Source: Microbacteriaceae bacterium (lineage in GTDB: Bacteria > Actinomycetota > Actinomycetes > Actinomycetales > Microbacteriaceae). Taken from it: 53,281 bases of DNA. Below the pieces are notes generated by a model that ran no database searches, was not told the DNA's origin, and was given only the letters and a program-made list of their open reading frames with translations. The position numbers were made by a program, and so were the translations under genes. The stretch covers positions 1 through 53,281 of the forward strand of contig JAIXXG010000082.1 in the NCBI GenBank assembly GCA_027490915.1, given 5' to 3'. Below are positions 43,455-50,933 of this stretch, one piece after another; position 1 is the stretch's first letter, and the number at the start of each line of letters is the position of its first letter.

Positions 43455-43841
43455 ATGAGAGGCAAGATCCTGTTCGCCACGGGCCTCGCGGTCGGCTACG
43501 TTCTCGGCACCCGCGCGGGCCGCGAGCGCTACGAGCAGCTGAAGCGCGCGGCTCAGGGCTTCTGGAACGACCCGCGCGTGCAGCGCCGCGTCGACCAGGT
43601 GGAGGGCTTCGTGCGCGAGAACGCCGCCGAGGTCGCCGAGTTCGTGACGGATGGCGCCAAGAAGGTCGTCGGGCAGGTGACCGGCGCCGGGCGCACGGGC
43701 GCGGCGAGCGGCGCGGGCGGGGGCGCGACCGCGTCGAGCGCGGCCGCTAAGCCGTCGGCCAAACCCGCCGCGAAGCCCAACACGAAGCCGGCCGCCCCGT
43801 CCGCCGCGAAGCGCTCCACCGCCTCGGGCTCGACCTCGTGA
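43455..43841 (+). CDS. Small YtxH-like membrane protein
   Basis: A 128-residue protein with a short N-terminal hydrophobic segment (ILFATGLAVGYVLG), the motif GTRAGRERYEQLK and WNDPRVQRRVDQ, and a low-complexity Ala/Lys/Pro tail. This resembles YtxH-like envelope proteins of actinobacteria. GGGAGGAG lies 6 bases before the ATG. A TACGCT at 43395-43400 may be its -10 box. It starts a three-gene unit with the next two genes. Function unknown; a role in envelope stress is often suggested for the family. Confidence 0.75.
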   Translation: MRGKILFATGLAVGYVLGTRAGRERYEQLKRAAQGFWNDPRVQRRVDQVEGFVRENAAEVAEFVTDGAKKVVGQVTGAGRTGAASGAGGGATASSAAAKPSAKPAAKPNTKPAAPSAAKRSTASGSTS

Positions 43842-44260
43842 GCACCCCCGCCCCCGACCCGGCGCGCGAGCGGCGCGGACTGTTCGCGCTCATCGCCGAC
43901 ATCCCTCGCCTGCTGCGCGAGCTGATCGAGGCGGAGATCGCGCAGCTGAAGGCCGAGATCGTCGGCAAGCTCAAGGCGGCGGGCATCGGCGCCGGCTTCC
44001 TCGTGACGGCTGGCGCGTTCGCGTTCTTCGGTGTGCTCGTGCTGACCGCCGCGGGGGTGCTCGCCCTCGCCCTGGTTCTGCCGCCGTGGGCGGCGGCGCT
44101 CGTCGTCGGCGGCGCGCTGCTCGTGCTCGCCGGCATCGCCGCGGCCATGGGCGTGCAGCAGCTGAAGCACAGCATCCCCCCGACTCCGACTCAGACGATC
44201 GAGAGCGTGAAGGAAGACGTCCGCATCATGCGCGGGCTCGGAAAGCGAGGAGCATCATGA
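43838..44260 (+). CDS. Phage-holin-family membrane protein
   Basis: A 140-residue protein with an amphipathic N-terminal region (RLLRELIEAEIAQLKAEIVGKLKAAGIGAG) and two membrane helices (about residues 48-100), the layout of the actinobacterial holin superfamily III / DUF1469 group. These are chromosomal envelope proteins rather than phage lysis genes. The GTG start overlaps the preceding stop by 4 bases, and its stop overlaps the next ATG. Confidence 0.8.
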   Translation: MSTPAPDPARERRGLFALIADIPRLLRELIEAEIAQLKAEIVGKLKAAGIGAGFLVTAGAFAFFGVLVLTAAGVLALALVLPPWAAALVVGGALLVLAGIAAAMGVQQLKHSIPPTPTQTIESVKEDVRIMRGLGKRGAS

Positions 44261-44481
44261 GCGACACCGTCTCGAGCACCGTCTCGTCGGCCCGCGCGCG
44301 GCTGGAGGAGACCCTCGACGCCATCGACGACAAGCTCGACGTCGGCAAGCAGGCGAGCGAGCTGGCGCAGAGGGTGCAGCGGTCGTACCGCGCCAACCCG
44401 GTGCCGTGGATCATCGGTGCGACGGCGGCCGCGGTGGTCGTCGCCGGGCTCGTCGTCTGGGCGATCGTCAGCGACGAGTGA
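44257..44481 (+). CDS. DUF3618-family protein
   Basis: A 74-residue protein with an N-terminal helix (ARARLEETLDAIDDKLDV) and one C-terminal membrane helix (WIIGATAAAVVVAGLVVWAI), which fits DUF3618. These often travel with the holin-family and YtxH-like genes seen upstream. The ATG overlaps the preceding stop (ATGA). Confidence 0.8.
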   Translation: MSDTVSSTVSSARARLEETLDAIDDKLDVGKQASELAQRVQRSYRANPVPWIIGATAAAVVVAGLVVWAIVSDE

Positions 44482-44530
44482 CGGCCGCGGTGGCCCGGCC
44501 GATTATGACTCCCAGCGTCGCCGGGTCATC

Positions 44531-45370
44531 ATGGAGGGGATGTTCTCTCCGCACGATGTCACGATCGAGCGCACCCCGACCGGGGCGCTGCCCGTGGTGA
44601 AGCCGCTGCTGGGCTGGCGCGTTCTCGTGCCGCGCGGCGGCAAGTGGGGCGACGGCGTCGCCGCGCAGCTGCGCAATCTCGGCGCCGAGCCGGTCATCGC
44701 GCCGCTCATCAACTTCGCGGCGTCGGATGAGCCCGAGCGGCTCGCCCACGAGCTCGAGGCCCTGCAGTCGGGCGCCTACGGCTGGCTCGTCGTGACGAGC
44801 GCGACGACCGTCGACGTGCTCGTCGGCTACGGCGTGCGGCCTCCGGCCACGACGCGCATCGCGGCGGTCGGCGAAACCACCGCGCACGCTCTGCATCTGG
44901 CGGGCTATTCCGTTGACTTCGTGCCGAGCGATCACTCGGCCCGCGGGCTCGTGCGCGAATGGCCCGGCACGGTCGATCACGGGCCAGTGCTCGTTCCGCA
45001 GAGCGAGATCGCGGAACCGACCCTGGTCAGCGGATTGAGAGACCGCGGCCTCGACGCGCGTTTCGTGTCCGCCTATCGCACCATCGGTGTCCCTGCGCCC
45101 GACTCTGTCGTCACCGACGTGGCCGAGGGCCGCATCCGCGGGCTCGTCGTCAGCTCGGGCAGCGTCGCGCGGCAGATCGCCGAGCAGTTCGCCCCGCTGC
45201 CCGAGGGCACGGTCGTCGTCTGCATCGGCCCCCGCACGGCGTTCGACGCGCGCGCGGCGGGTCTGACCGTGCACCGCATCGCCGAGGAGCGCAGCACGAC
45301 GGCGCTCGTGCGCGCGCTCGCCGAGCACGCGATGAACCCCGACGACAGCGCGCCGCCGGTCATCCCGTAG
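44531..45370 (+). CDS. hemD: Uroporphyrinogen-III synthase HemD
   Basis: A 279-residue protein with the divergent two-lobed HemD fold: LLGWRVLVPRGG at the start of lobe 1, LVVTSATTVDVL, VGETTAHALHLAGY, then VLVPQSEIAEPTLVSGLRDRGL and IGPRTAFDARAAGL in lobe 2. It cyclises hydroxymethylbilane to uroporphyrinogen III, the step missing from the haem operon upstream. ATG 44531 is chosen; ATG 44540 is an alternative with a GGAGGGG run immediately before it. It sits about 1.2 kb after hemL, behind three unrelated small genes. Confidence 0.9.
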   Translation: MEGMFSPHDVTIERTPTGALPVVKPLLGWRVLVPRGGKWGDGVAAQLRNLGAEPVIAPLINFAASDEPERLAHELEALQSGAYGWLVVTSATTVDVLVGYGVRPPATTRIAAVGETTAHALHLAGYSVDFVPSDHSARGLVREWPGTVDHGPVLVPQSEIAEPTLVSGLRDRGLDARFVSAYRTIGVPAPDSVVTDVAEGRIRGLVVSSGSVARQIAEQFAPLPEGTVVVCIGPRTAFDARAAGLTVHRIAEERSTTALVRALAEHAMNPDDSAPPVIP

Positions 45371-45376
45371 CGCGGC

Positions 45377-45772
45377 TCAGGCGGCGAGCAGCGCCCCGAC
45401 CGCGAGCAGGGGCGGCAGCGCCTGCACGAGCGCGGCCCCGAGCATCCGGCGCGGCGCGGTGACGGCGAGCGCGATGCCCGCGACGACCATGACCGAGCAT
45501 CCGGCGACCACGACGGCGATGCCCGCGACGCTCGCCGCGTCGGCGACCAGCAGTGCGACGCCGACCAGCACGACGATCGCGAGCGCCAGGTTGTAGACGC
45601 CCTGGTTGACGGCGAACAGCCGCAGCGCCGGCGAGTCGTGCTCGGCCCGAACGCCGAACAGCCGCCGCCCGGCCGGGCGACGGAACAGCACGCTCTCGAG
45701 CACGAAGAACAGCACGTGCAGCAGCGCCGCCAGGGTCGCCAGCCCGAGGCCGATGATCATCAGAGGGCTCAT
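45377..45772 (-). CDS. DUF1304 membrane protein
   Basis: A 131-residue protein with four predicted membrane helices. LHVLFFVLESVLF and NQGVYNLALAI are the hallmarks of DUF1304. Its start overlaps the stop of the upstream quinone reductase (ATGA), so the two are co-transcribed. It converges with hemD, 6 bases away. Function unknown. Confidence 0.85.
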   Translation of the reverse strand: MSPLMIIGLGLATLAALLHVLFFVLESVLFRRPAGRRLFGVRAEHDSPALRLFAVNQGVYNLALAIVVLVGVALLVADAASVAGIAVVVAGCSVMVVAGIALAVTAPRRMLGAALVQALPPLLAVGALLAA

Positions 45773-46809
45773 GCCGAAACTCCGCCCGTCGCGGGCGCGG
45801 CGGATGCGGGCTCGCCGACGCGCACCGCGAGCCGCCCGGCCACGCGGCCCGCGAGCACCTCGGCCGCCGCGTCGCGCGCCTCGTCGAGCGCGATCGGCCG
45901 CGCGATCGCGTCGACGACGGCGGGGTCGAGGTCGCGCGCCAGACGCTGCCAGGCCTGCTCGCGCAGCGTGCGCGCGGTGAGCGACGAGTTGACGCCGACG
46001 AGCGAGACCCCGCGCAGGATGAACGGCATCACGGTCGTCGCGAGCGCGGCGGAGGCCGCATTGCCGCACGCGACGGCCACGCCGTTCTGGCGCACCTGGG
46101 CGAGGGCGGTCGCGAGCAGCGGGCCACCGACGGCATCGATGACGCCGACCCAGTGCTGCGACTCGAGCGCCCGCGAGGGGCGGTCGAGCTCGACGCGGTC
46201 GAGCACGACGGTGGCGCCGAGGTGCTGCAGCCGGTCGGCCTGCTCGGGGCGTCCCGTCGCGGCGGTGACCGTGAAGCCGGCGCGCGCGAGCAGCGCGATC
46301 GCGAACGCGCCGAGCCCGCCGCTCGCGCCCGTCACGAGCACGTCGCCGTGCGTCACGCCGTGGCGCTCCAGCGCGAGCACGGCGAGCATCGCCGTGAACC
46401 CGGCGGTGCCGATGCCGGCGGCCTGCTGGTCGGTGAAGGCCCTCGGTGTCGCCACGAGGGTGCCGCCGTCGAGGTGCGCGCGCTCGGCGAGCCCGCCGTG
46501 GCGGGTCTCGCCCGCACCCGCGCCGTTGAGCAGCACGCGGTCGCCCGGCGCCCAGCGCGGGGTGGTCGAGCTCGCGACCGTGCCGACCACGTCGATACCC
46601 GGCACCAGGGGGGAGCTGCGCACCACGCCGCGATTGCCGGCGAAGGCCAGCGCGTCTTTGTAGTTGAGGCCCGACCAGGTGACGTCGACGGCGACATCGG
46701 CCGTCGCATCCGGTGCATCGGATGCGGGCCGCAGCGCCGCGTCATCGAGGTCGACCAGCGCGACCACGGGGTCGCCCTCGCCGAGGGTGATCTGCCAGCC
46801 GCGGGTCAT
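45769..46809 (-). CDS. Zinc-free quinone/acryloyl-CoA reductase-like MDR protein
   Basis: A 346-residue medium-chain dehydrogenase/reductase of the YhdH/AcuI type. WSGLNYKDALAFAGN, PGIDVVGTV, the nucleotide-binding VTGASGGLGAFA and RGVSLVGVNS are matching signatures; no zinc-ligand set is seen. It likely reduces an activated double bond (for example acryloyl-CoA) with NADPH; the substrate is inferred from family. ATG 46809 has TAGGCT 7 bases upstream and no ribosome site, so leaderless. A long upstream open frame is antisense to nothing functional and is rejected. Confidence 0.88.
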   Translation of the reverse strand: MTRGWQITLGEGDPVVALVDLDDAALRPASDAPDATADVAVDVTWSGLNYKDALAFAGNRGVVRSSPLVPGIDVVGTVASSTTPRWAPGDRVLLNGAGAGETRHGGLAERAHLDGGTLVATPRAFTDQQAAGIGTAGFTAMLAVLALERHGVTHGDVLVTGASGGLGAFAIALLARAGFTVTAATGRPEQADRLQHLGATVVLDRVELDRPSRALESQHWVGVIDAVGGPLLATALAQVRQNGVAVACGNAASAALATTVMPFILRGVSLVGVNSSLTARTLREQAWQRLARDLDPAVVDAIARPIALDEARDAAAEVLAGRVAGRLAVRVGEPASAAPATGGVSA

Positions 46810-46816
46810 GCCCGCC

Positions 46817-46822
46817 AGCCTA
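46817..46822 (-). promoter_or_regulatory. -10 box for a leaderless quinone-reductase transcript
   Basis: TAGGCT on the minus strand, 7 bases before the ATG at 46809. Confidence 0.6.
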
Positions 46823-46856
46823 GGCCGCGCCCGCGCCGCGCGGGAAGGTCGTGCCC

Positions 46857-47882
46857 CTAGCCGAACAGCAGGGCGGCCTCGTCGTAGCGCTCCTGCGGCA
46901 CCGTCTTGAGCGAGCCGAGCGCGGCCTCGAACGGCACCCGCACGATCTCGGTGCCGCGCAGCGCCACCATCTCGCCCCAGCGCTCGTCGTTGACCGCGGC
47001 GATCGCCGCCATGCCGAGCCGGGTGGCGAGCACGCGGTCGAACGCGCTCGGCGTGCCGCCGCGCTGGATGTGGCCGAGCGTCGTCGCGCGCGTCTCGATG
47101 CCCGTGCGGGCCTCGATCATCGGCGCGATGAGCTCGCCGATACCGCCGAGGCGCGGCCGGCCGAACGCGTCGAGCCCGCGCTCGGAGTGCGGCTCGTCGG
47201 CCCCGTCGAGCGTGAAGCCCTCGGCCACCACGACGAGGGGGGCTCGCCCGCGGTCGTAGGCGCTCTGCACCCACGCGCACAGCTGCTCCATGCTCGTGTT
47301 CTGCTCGGGGATGAGGATGGCGTGCGCGCCGGCGGCCATGCCCGAGTGCAGGGCGATCCAGCCGACGTGGCGGCCCATGACCTCGGCGACCATGCACCGG
47401 TTGTGGGCGTCGCCCGTGGTGCGCAGCCGGTCCATCGCCTCGGTGGCGATCTGCACGGCGGTGTCGAAGCCGAAGGTGTAGTCGGTGGCGTCGAGGTCGT
47501 TGTCGACGGTCTTGGGCACGCCGACGATGCGGATGCCCGCATCCGTCAGCCGCTTCGCCGCCGCGAGGGTTCCTTCGCCGCCGATCGCGATGAGGGCGTC
47601 GAGGCGGTTCTCGGCGAAGACCTCATTGATGCGGTCGACGCCGCCGCGGCCCTCGAACGGGTTCGTGCGGCTGGTGCCGAGGATGGTGCCGCCCTGCTTC
47701 GAGATGCCCTTCACCTCGTGCCGGGTGAGCGGCAGGGTGTCGTTCTCGACGAGGCCCTTCCAGCCGTCTTTGAAGCCGACGAACTCGTGGTGGTGGACGG
47801 TCGTGCCGACGAGCACGGCCCCGCGGATCACCGCGTTGAGGCCGGGCGCGTCGCCGCCCGAGGTCAGCATTCCGATGCGCAT
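46857..47882 (-). CDS. pfkA: 6-phosphofructokinase
   Basis: A 341-residue PFK of normal length. GGDAPGLN (residues 9-16) and the phosphate loop GGEGT put Gly at position 104; Gly here is expected for ATP-dependent enzymes, whereas Asp marks pyrophosphate-dependent ones. TVDND holds the catalytic Asp127. MGRHVGW and the C-terminal LGHIQRGG are further signatures. It phosphorylates fructose-6-phosphate in glycolysis. The frame continues 40 residues upstream, but ATG 47882 gives the conserved MRIGMLTSGGD start. It is divergent from the DUF4190 gene. Confidence 0.95.
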   Translation of the reverse strand: MRIGMLTSGGDAPGLNAVIRGAVLVGTTVHHHEFVGFKDGWKGLVENDTLPLTRHEVKGISKQGGTILGTSRTNPFEGRGGVDRINEVFAENRLDALIAIGGEGTLAAAKRLTDAGIRIVGVPKTVDNDLDATDYTFGFDTAVQIATEAMDRLRTTGDAHNRCMVAEVMGRHVGWIALHSGMAAGAHAILIPEQNTSMEQLCAWVQSAYDRGRAPLVVVAEGFTLDGADEPHSERGLDAFGRPRLGGIGELIAPMIEARTGIETRATTLGHIQRGGTPSAFDRVLATRLGMAAIAAVNDERWGEMVALRGTEIVRVPFEAALGSLKTVPQERYDEAALLFG

Positions 47883-47966
47883 GGCTTCTATCTTGGTGCG
47901 TCGCGACGGCGGGAGCGAAACCGGACTGAGCACTTTCTGCTCTCCCGCCGCACCCCCCGCGGGGGC

Positions 47967-47972
47967 TACGAT
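47967..47972 (+). promoter_or_regulatory. Candidate -10 box of the DUF4190 gene
   Basis: TACGAT in the 137-base pfkA/DUF4190 divergent region, giving a leader of about 40 bases that contains AGGAG before the ATG at 48020. No clear -35 box. Confidence 0.35.
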
Positions 47973-48019
47973 TCGAGCGAACGGGGTCAACCCGGCCCCC
48001 ACCCCTCTCAGGAGTCAGA

Positions 48020-48373
48020 ATGTCCGACGTTCCTCCCCCCGCCGCTCCCGCCTACTCGCCCGCTCCCGCCGCGCCGGTGAACCCCGGCAAGACGATGGGC
48101 ATCGTCTCGCTCATCCTCTCGATCATCGGTATCCACCTGATCGGCATCATCCTGGGCTTCGTCGGCCTCAGCCAGTCGAAGAAGGCGGGCCAGAAGAACG
48201 GCTTCGCCCTCGCCGGCATCATCATCGGCTTCATCGGCATGGCGATCCTCCTGCTCTTCGTCGTCGCCGGCGGAACCCTGTTCGCCGGACTCTTCGGCGG
48301 CCTCGCCCAGGTCTGCAATGAGCTCGGCACCGGCGTCTGGGAGATCGACGGCGTCACCTACACCTGCCCGTAG
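48020..48373 (+). CDS. DUF4190 membrane protein
   Basis: A 117-residue protein: a Pro/Ala-rich cytoplasmic N-terminus (about 25 residues), two membrane helices with the internal signature LGFVGLSQSKKAGQKNGFALAGIIIGF (split around residues 46-73), and a short extracellular tail with two Cys. This matches DUF4190. AGGAG lies 5 bases before the ATG, and a strong terminator follows. Function unknown. Confidence 0.85.
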   Translation: MSDVPPPAAPAYSPAPAAPVNPGKTMGIVSLILSIIGIHLIGIILGFVGLSQSKKAGQKNGFALAGIIIGFIGMAILLLFVVAGGTLFAGLFGGLAQVCNELGTGVWEIDGVTYTCP

Positions 48374-48389
48374 TCCTCTTCATGCTGAC

Positions 48390-48426
48390 GGCGGGGAGCC
48401 TGCTCGGTTCGAGCACGCTCCCCGCC
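48390..48426 (+). terminator. Strong hairpin terminator
   Basis: A 10-bp stem (48390-48399 with 48417-48426), one C:C mismatch, then 6 bp (48401-48406 with 48410-48415) and a 3-base loop, 17 bases past the DUF4190 stop. Confidence 0.8.
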
Positions 48427-48478
48427 GCTCTGCATGTGCCGGGTCTGTCTGCGCGGGGTGACGGTCGGCGAAGCGCTC

Positions 48479-48484
48479 TACCCT
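48479..48484 (+). promoter_or_regulatory. -10 box for a leaderless glycosylase transcript
   Basis: TACCCT, 6 bases before the GTG at 48491, with no ribosome site between. Confidence 0.5.
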
Positions 48485-48490
48485 GAGCAC

Positions 48491-49492
48491 GTGAGCGAGG
48501 CGACACCGGATGCGGAGCGCGAGCTCGCCCTGCCCGAGCCCGTCGACCTCCGCGCGACGCTCGCCTTCCTGCGCCGAGGTCGCGGCGACCCGACGATGCT
48601 CACGGGCGAGGGCTCCACGGCCGGGCCCTCCGACTGGCGCCAGGTCTGGCGCGCGCAGCGCACCCCCGAGGGCCCCGCGACGCTGCGGCTGCGCGTCATC
48701 GAGGGCCCGCCGACCGCGGCCGCGCGGCTGCACGCCGCCGCGTGGGGGCCCGGTGCCGCGTGGAGCCTCGCGCGGGCGGGCGAGCTGCTCGGCGAGGGCG
48801 ACGACTGGAGCGGGCTCGACGCCCGGCTCGCGGCCCGCGCCGAGATCGGCGATGCCGCGGCAGCCGCGCTGCAGCGCGTGCGGCGGCGCACCCGCGGGCT
48901 GCGCCTCACCCGCTCGCACCTCGTGCTGGAGGCGGCCGTGGCCGCCGTGCTCGAGCAGAAGGTGACGGGCGTGGAGGCCCGGCGCGCGTGGCGGCAGCTG
49001 GTGCGGCAGCACGGCGAGCGGGCGCCCGGCCCGGCACCCGAGGGGTTGACCGTGATGCCCGACGCGGAGGGGTGGCGCAGCATCCCGGACCACGACTGGC
49101 ACCGCGCGGGGGTGGGCCCGCAGCGCATGGCGACGATCCGGCGCGTGGCGGCCGCCGCACCGGCCCTGCAGCGCACGCTCGCGCTCGGGCGCGGGGGGCC
49201 GCAGGCGGTGGCGGCCTTTCGATCGATCCCGGGCGTAGGGCTGTGGACGGCCGCCGAGGTGCTGCAGCGCTCGCACGGCGACCCCGACACGGTCAGCGTC
49301 GGCGACGCGCACCTGCCGCACGTCATCGGCACCTGGTTCACGGGCGACCGCACCGACGACGACGGCATGCTCGCGCTGCTCGCGCCGTACGCGGGCGACC
49401 GGCACCGGGTTGTGCGGCTCATCACGTCGCTCGGCGTCGAGGCCCCGCGTTTCGGTGCGAAGGCCACGATCGAAGACCATCGCGCGCGCTGA
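48491..49492 (+). CDS. AlkA-like DNA-3-methyladenine glycosylase (HhH-GPD)
   Basis: A 333-residue protein. The helix-hairpin-helix/GPD motif is PGVGLWTAAEVLQRSHGDPDTVSVGDAHLPH (about residues 243-275); the Asp after the hairpin is the expected catalytic residue. The upstream LVLEAAVAAVLEQKVTG matches the AlkA superfamily core. It would excise alkylated bases in base excision repair. The GTG at 48491 follows a TACCCT hexamer by 6 bases. An earlier in-frame ATG (48434) lies inside the promoter region and is rejected. Confidence 0.88.
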   Translation: MSEATPDAERELALPEPVDLRATLAFLRRGRGDPTMLTGEGSTAGPSDWRQVWRAQRTPEGPATLRLRVIEGPPTAAARLHAAAWGPGAAWSLARAGELLGEGDDWSGLDARLAARAEIGDAAAAALQRVRRRTRGLRLTRSHLVLEAAVAAVLEQKVTGVEARRAWRQLVRQHGERAPGPAPEGLTVMPDAEGWRSIPDHDWHRAGVGPQRMATIRRVAAAAPALQRTLALGRGGPQAVAAFRSIPGVGLWTAAEVLQRSHGDPDTVSVGDAHLPHVIGTWFTGDRTDDDGMLALLAPYAGDRHRVVRLITSLGVEAPRFGAKATIEDHRAR

Positions 49493-49498
49493 CCTGCC

Positions 49499-49504
49499 TA
49501 GCCT
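49499..49504 (+). promoter_or_regulatory. -10 box for a leaderless thioesterase transcript
   Basis: TAGCCT, 7 bases before the GTG at 49512, only 6 bases past the glycosylase stop. Confidence 0.5.
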
Positions 49505-49511
49505 GGGCGCC

Positions 49512-50060
49512 GTGAACAAGTTCTTCCGTCTGCTCTGGCTCATGTGGCGCGCTCGCCGCGGCCCGCGCCTCGCCCCCACCGATGTGAGCCGCGTGCCGTT
49601 CCGCGTGCTGCCGAACGACCTCGACCTGCAGAACCACATGAACAACGGCGTCTACCTGTCGATCATGGATCTCGGCCGGATGGACCTCATGGTGCGGTCG
49701 GGGGTCTGGCGCGAGCTGAGCGCGCGCGGCTACTACCCCGTGGTGGTGAGCTCGACCATCACCTACCGGCGCTCGCTCGATCCGTGGCAGTCGTACGTGC
49801 TCGAGAGCCGCATCATCGGCATCGACGAGGTCGCCGGGTACATGGAGCAGCGCTTCGTGCGCGACGGCGAGATCTGCGCGCGCGGGGTCATCAAGGCGCG
49901 CTTCCTGAAGAAGAGCGGCGGCATCGTTCCCGTGCCCGAGCTGCTCGAGCTGTTCGGCCTCGACCCCGCCGACCACCCGCTGCCCGAGTGGATCGAGCAG
50001 TGGAGCGCTCACGCCGCGCTGCCCCCGCGCCGCGAGCCCGCGCCGAGCGTGTGGCAGTGA
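49512..50060 (+). CDS. Acyl-CoA thioesterase-like protein (hotdog fold)
   Basis: A 182-residue protein of the 4HBT/THEM6-like group. The core motif DLDLQNHMNNGVYLSIMDLGR (around residues 37-58) carries the Asn/His/Asn set of hotdog thioesterases. It probably hydrolyses acyl-CoA or a similar thioester; the exact substrate is unknown. The GTG at 49512 has no ribosome site but a TAGCCT 7 bases upstream. Confidence 0.85.
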   Translation: MNKFFRLLWLMWRARRGPRLAPTDVSRVPFRVLPNDLDLQNHMNNGVYLSIMDLGRMDLMVRSGVWRELSARGYYPVVVSSTITYRRSLDPWQSYVLESRIIGIDEVAGYMEQRFVRDGEICARGVIKARFLKKSGGIVPVPELLELFGLDPADHPLPEWIEQWSAHAALPPRREPAPSVWQ

Positions 50061-50094
50061 GGGGCGCGACGCGAGCAGACCGTCGAGCAGCGAG

Positions 50095-50100
50095 TAGCGT
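50095..50100 (+). promoter_or_regulatory. -10 box for a leaderless DUF202 transcript
   Basis: TAGCGT, 6 bases before the ATG at 50107. Confidence 0.5.
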
Positions 50101-50106
50101 CGAGCC

Positions 50107-50499
50107 ATGACCGCGCCGACCGACCGCCGCCGACCCCGCAGCGTCTACGGGGTGGGCGACGAGCCCGAGGTGCAGGCCTCGCTCGCGAACGAGCGCACGG
50201 CGCTGTCGTGGATCCGCACCGGGCTGACCCTCATCGCCGGCGGTGTCGCGCTCGCCACGCTCTCCGGGTTCGGCGACCTGCCGCTCGTGGTGCTCGTGAT
50301 CGCGGGGCTCGCCGCGCTCGGCGGCGCGGCGCTCGGCGTGTGGGCGATCGTCGCGTGGGCGCGCACGGAGCGCGCGCTGCGGCTGCGCGAGCCGATTCCC
50401 GACCCCTCCGTGCTGCCGTGGGTCGTGGCCGGCGTCGTCGCCGCCGGCATCTTCGTGGCCGGGTTCGCCGCGTTCGAGGCGATCGAGCTCGCCCGGTGA
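50107..50499 (+). CDS. DUF202 membrane protein (first of a pair)
   Basis: A 130-residue protein with three predicted membrane helices. The N-terminal NERTALSWIRTGL is the DUF202 hallmark, also found in yeast Vtc domains and bacterial YidH. Function unknown. It is followed after 10 bases by a second DUF202 gene. The start has a -10-like TAGCGT 6 bases upstream. Confidence 0.85.
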   Translation: MTAPTDRRRPRSVYGVGDEPEVQASLANERTALSWIRTGLTLIAGGVALATLSGFGDLPLVVLVIAGLAALGGAALGVWAIVAWARTERALRLREPIPDPSVLPWVVAGVVAAGIFVAGFAAFEAIELAR

Positions 50500-50509
50500 G
50501 GCGCCGCGC

Positions 50510-50854
50510 GTGAACGCCGGTGCCGCGGCGGCCGACAGCGGTGGGGGCCGGGATGCTCGGCGCGCGCCCGTCGACCGCACGAGCCTCGCGTGGCAGCGCA
50601 CGGCTCTGCAGGCCTCCCTCGTCGCCCTGTTCGCCGCGGTGACCGCCCTGCGACTGGGCGAGCCGACCGTGGGGGTGGTCGCGGCCGTGCTGGCGGCCGC
50701 CGCTGTCGTCGCGGGGGCCGCGACCCCGCGGGTCAAGCGCGCCGACCTCGACGGGCGCGACCCGTGGGGGCTCATGCTGCGCACGGTGCTCGTGCTCAGC
50801 GCCTCGGCGCTCGTGACCGTCGTGCTCGTCGTGGCGGTCGCGCTCGAGCTGTAG
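50510..50854 (+). CDS. DUF202 membrane protein (second of a pair)
   Basis: A 114-residue protein with three membrane helices and the DUF202 mark DRTSLAWQRTALQASLV near the N-terminus. It is shorter and diverged from the neighbour, so this is an old duplication or a heteromeric pair. The GTG at 50510 is taken as start. Function unknown. Confidence 0.82.
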   Translation: MNAGAAAADSGGGRDARRAPVDRTSLAWQRTALQASLVALFAAVTALRLGEPTVGVVAAVLAAAAVVAGAATPRVKRADLDGRDPWGLMLRTVLVLSASALVTVVLVVAVALEL

Positions 50855-50886
50855 CAGTGGCAACACCTTTGGGTCTGGAATGTGCA

Positions 50887-50913
50887 ACGTGTGTTACGCT
50901 GTGTAATACACGT
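50887..50913. promoter_or_regulatory. 27-bp near-palindrome, candidate operator of the RHH-YfbU module
   Basis: Arms ACGTGTGTTAC (50887-50897) and GTAATACACGT (50903-50913) are complementary except for one pair and are separated by 5 bases. TACGCT (50895-50900), a -10-like hexamer, falls inside. It lies 21 bases before the start of a gene for a ribbon-helix-helix protein, the classic position for autorepression. Confidence 0.65.
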
Positions 50914-50933
50914 AATCCATGACTGAGGACTAG

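Noticed and set aside
43838-44260. Prophage lysis holin
   Set aside because: Neighbours are chromosomal envelope genes and haem genes, with no other phage genes. This family is a common chromosomal actinobacterial protein.
46857-48002. Longer N-terminus for phosphofructokinase
   Set aside because: The extra 40 residues run through the promoter region and are not PFK-like; MRIGMLTSGGDAPG is the family start.
50918-50933. Four-codon leader peptide (MTED, stop) just before the RHH-YfbU gene
   Set aside because: It ends directly against the next ATG and could be chance. It lies over the ribosome site, and without conservation data no role can be claimed.
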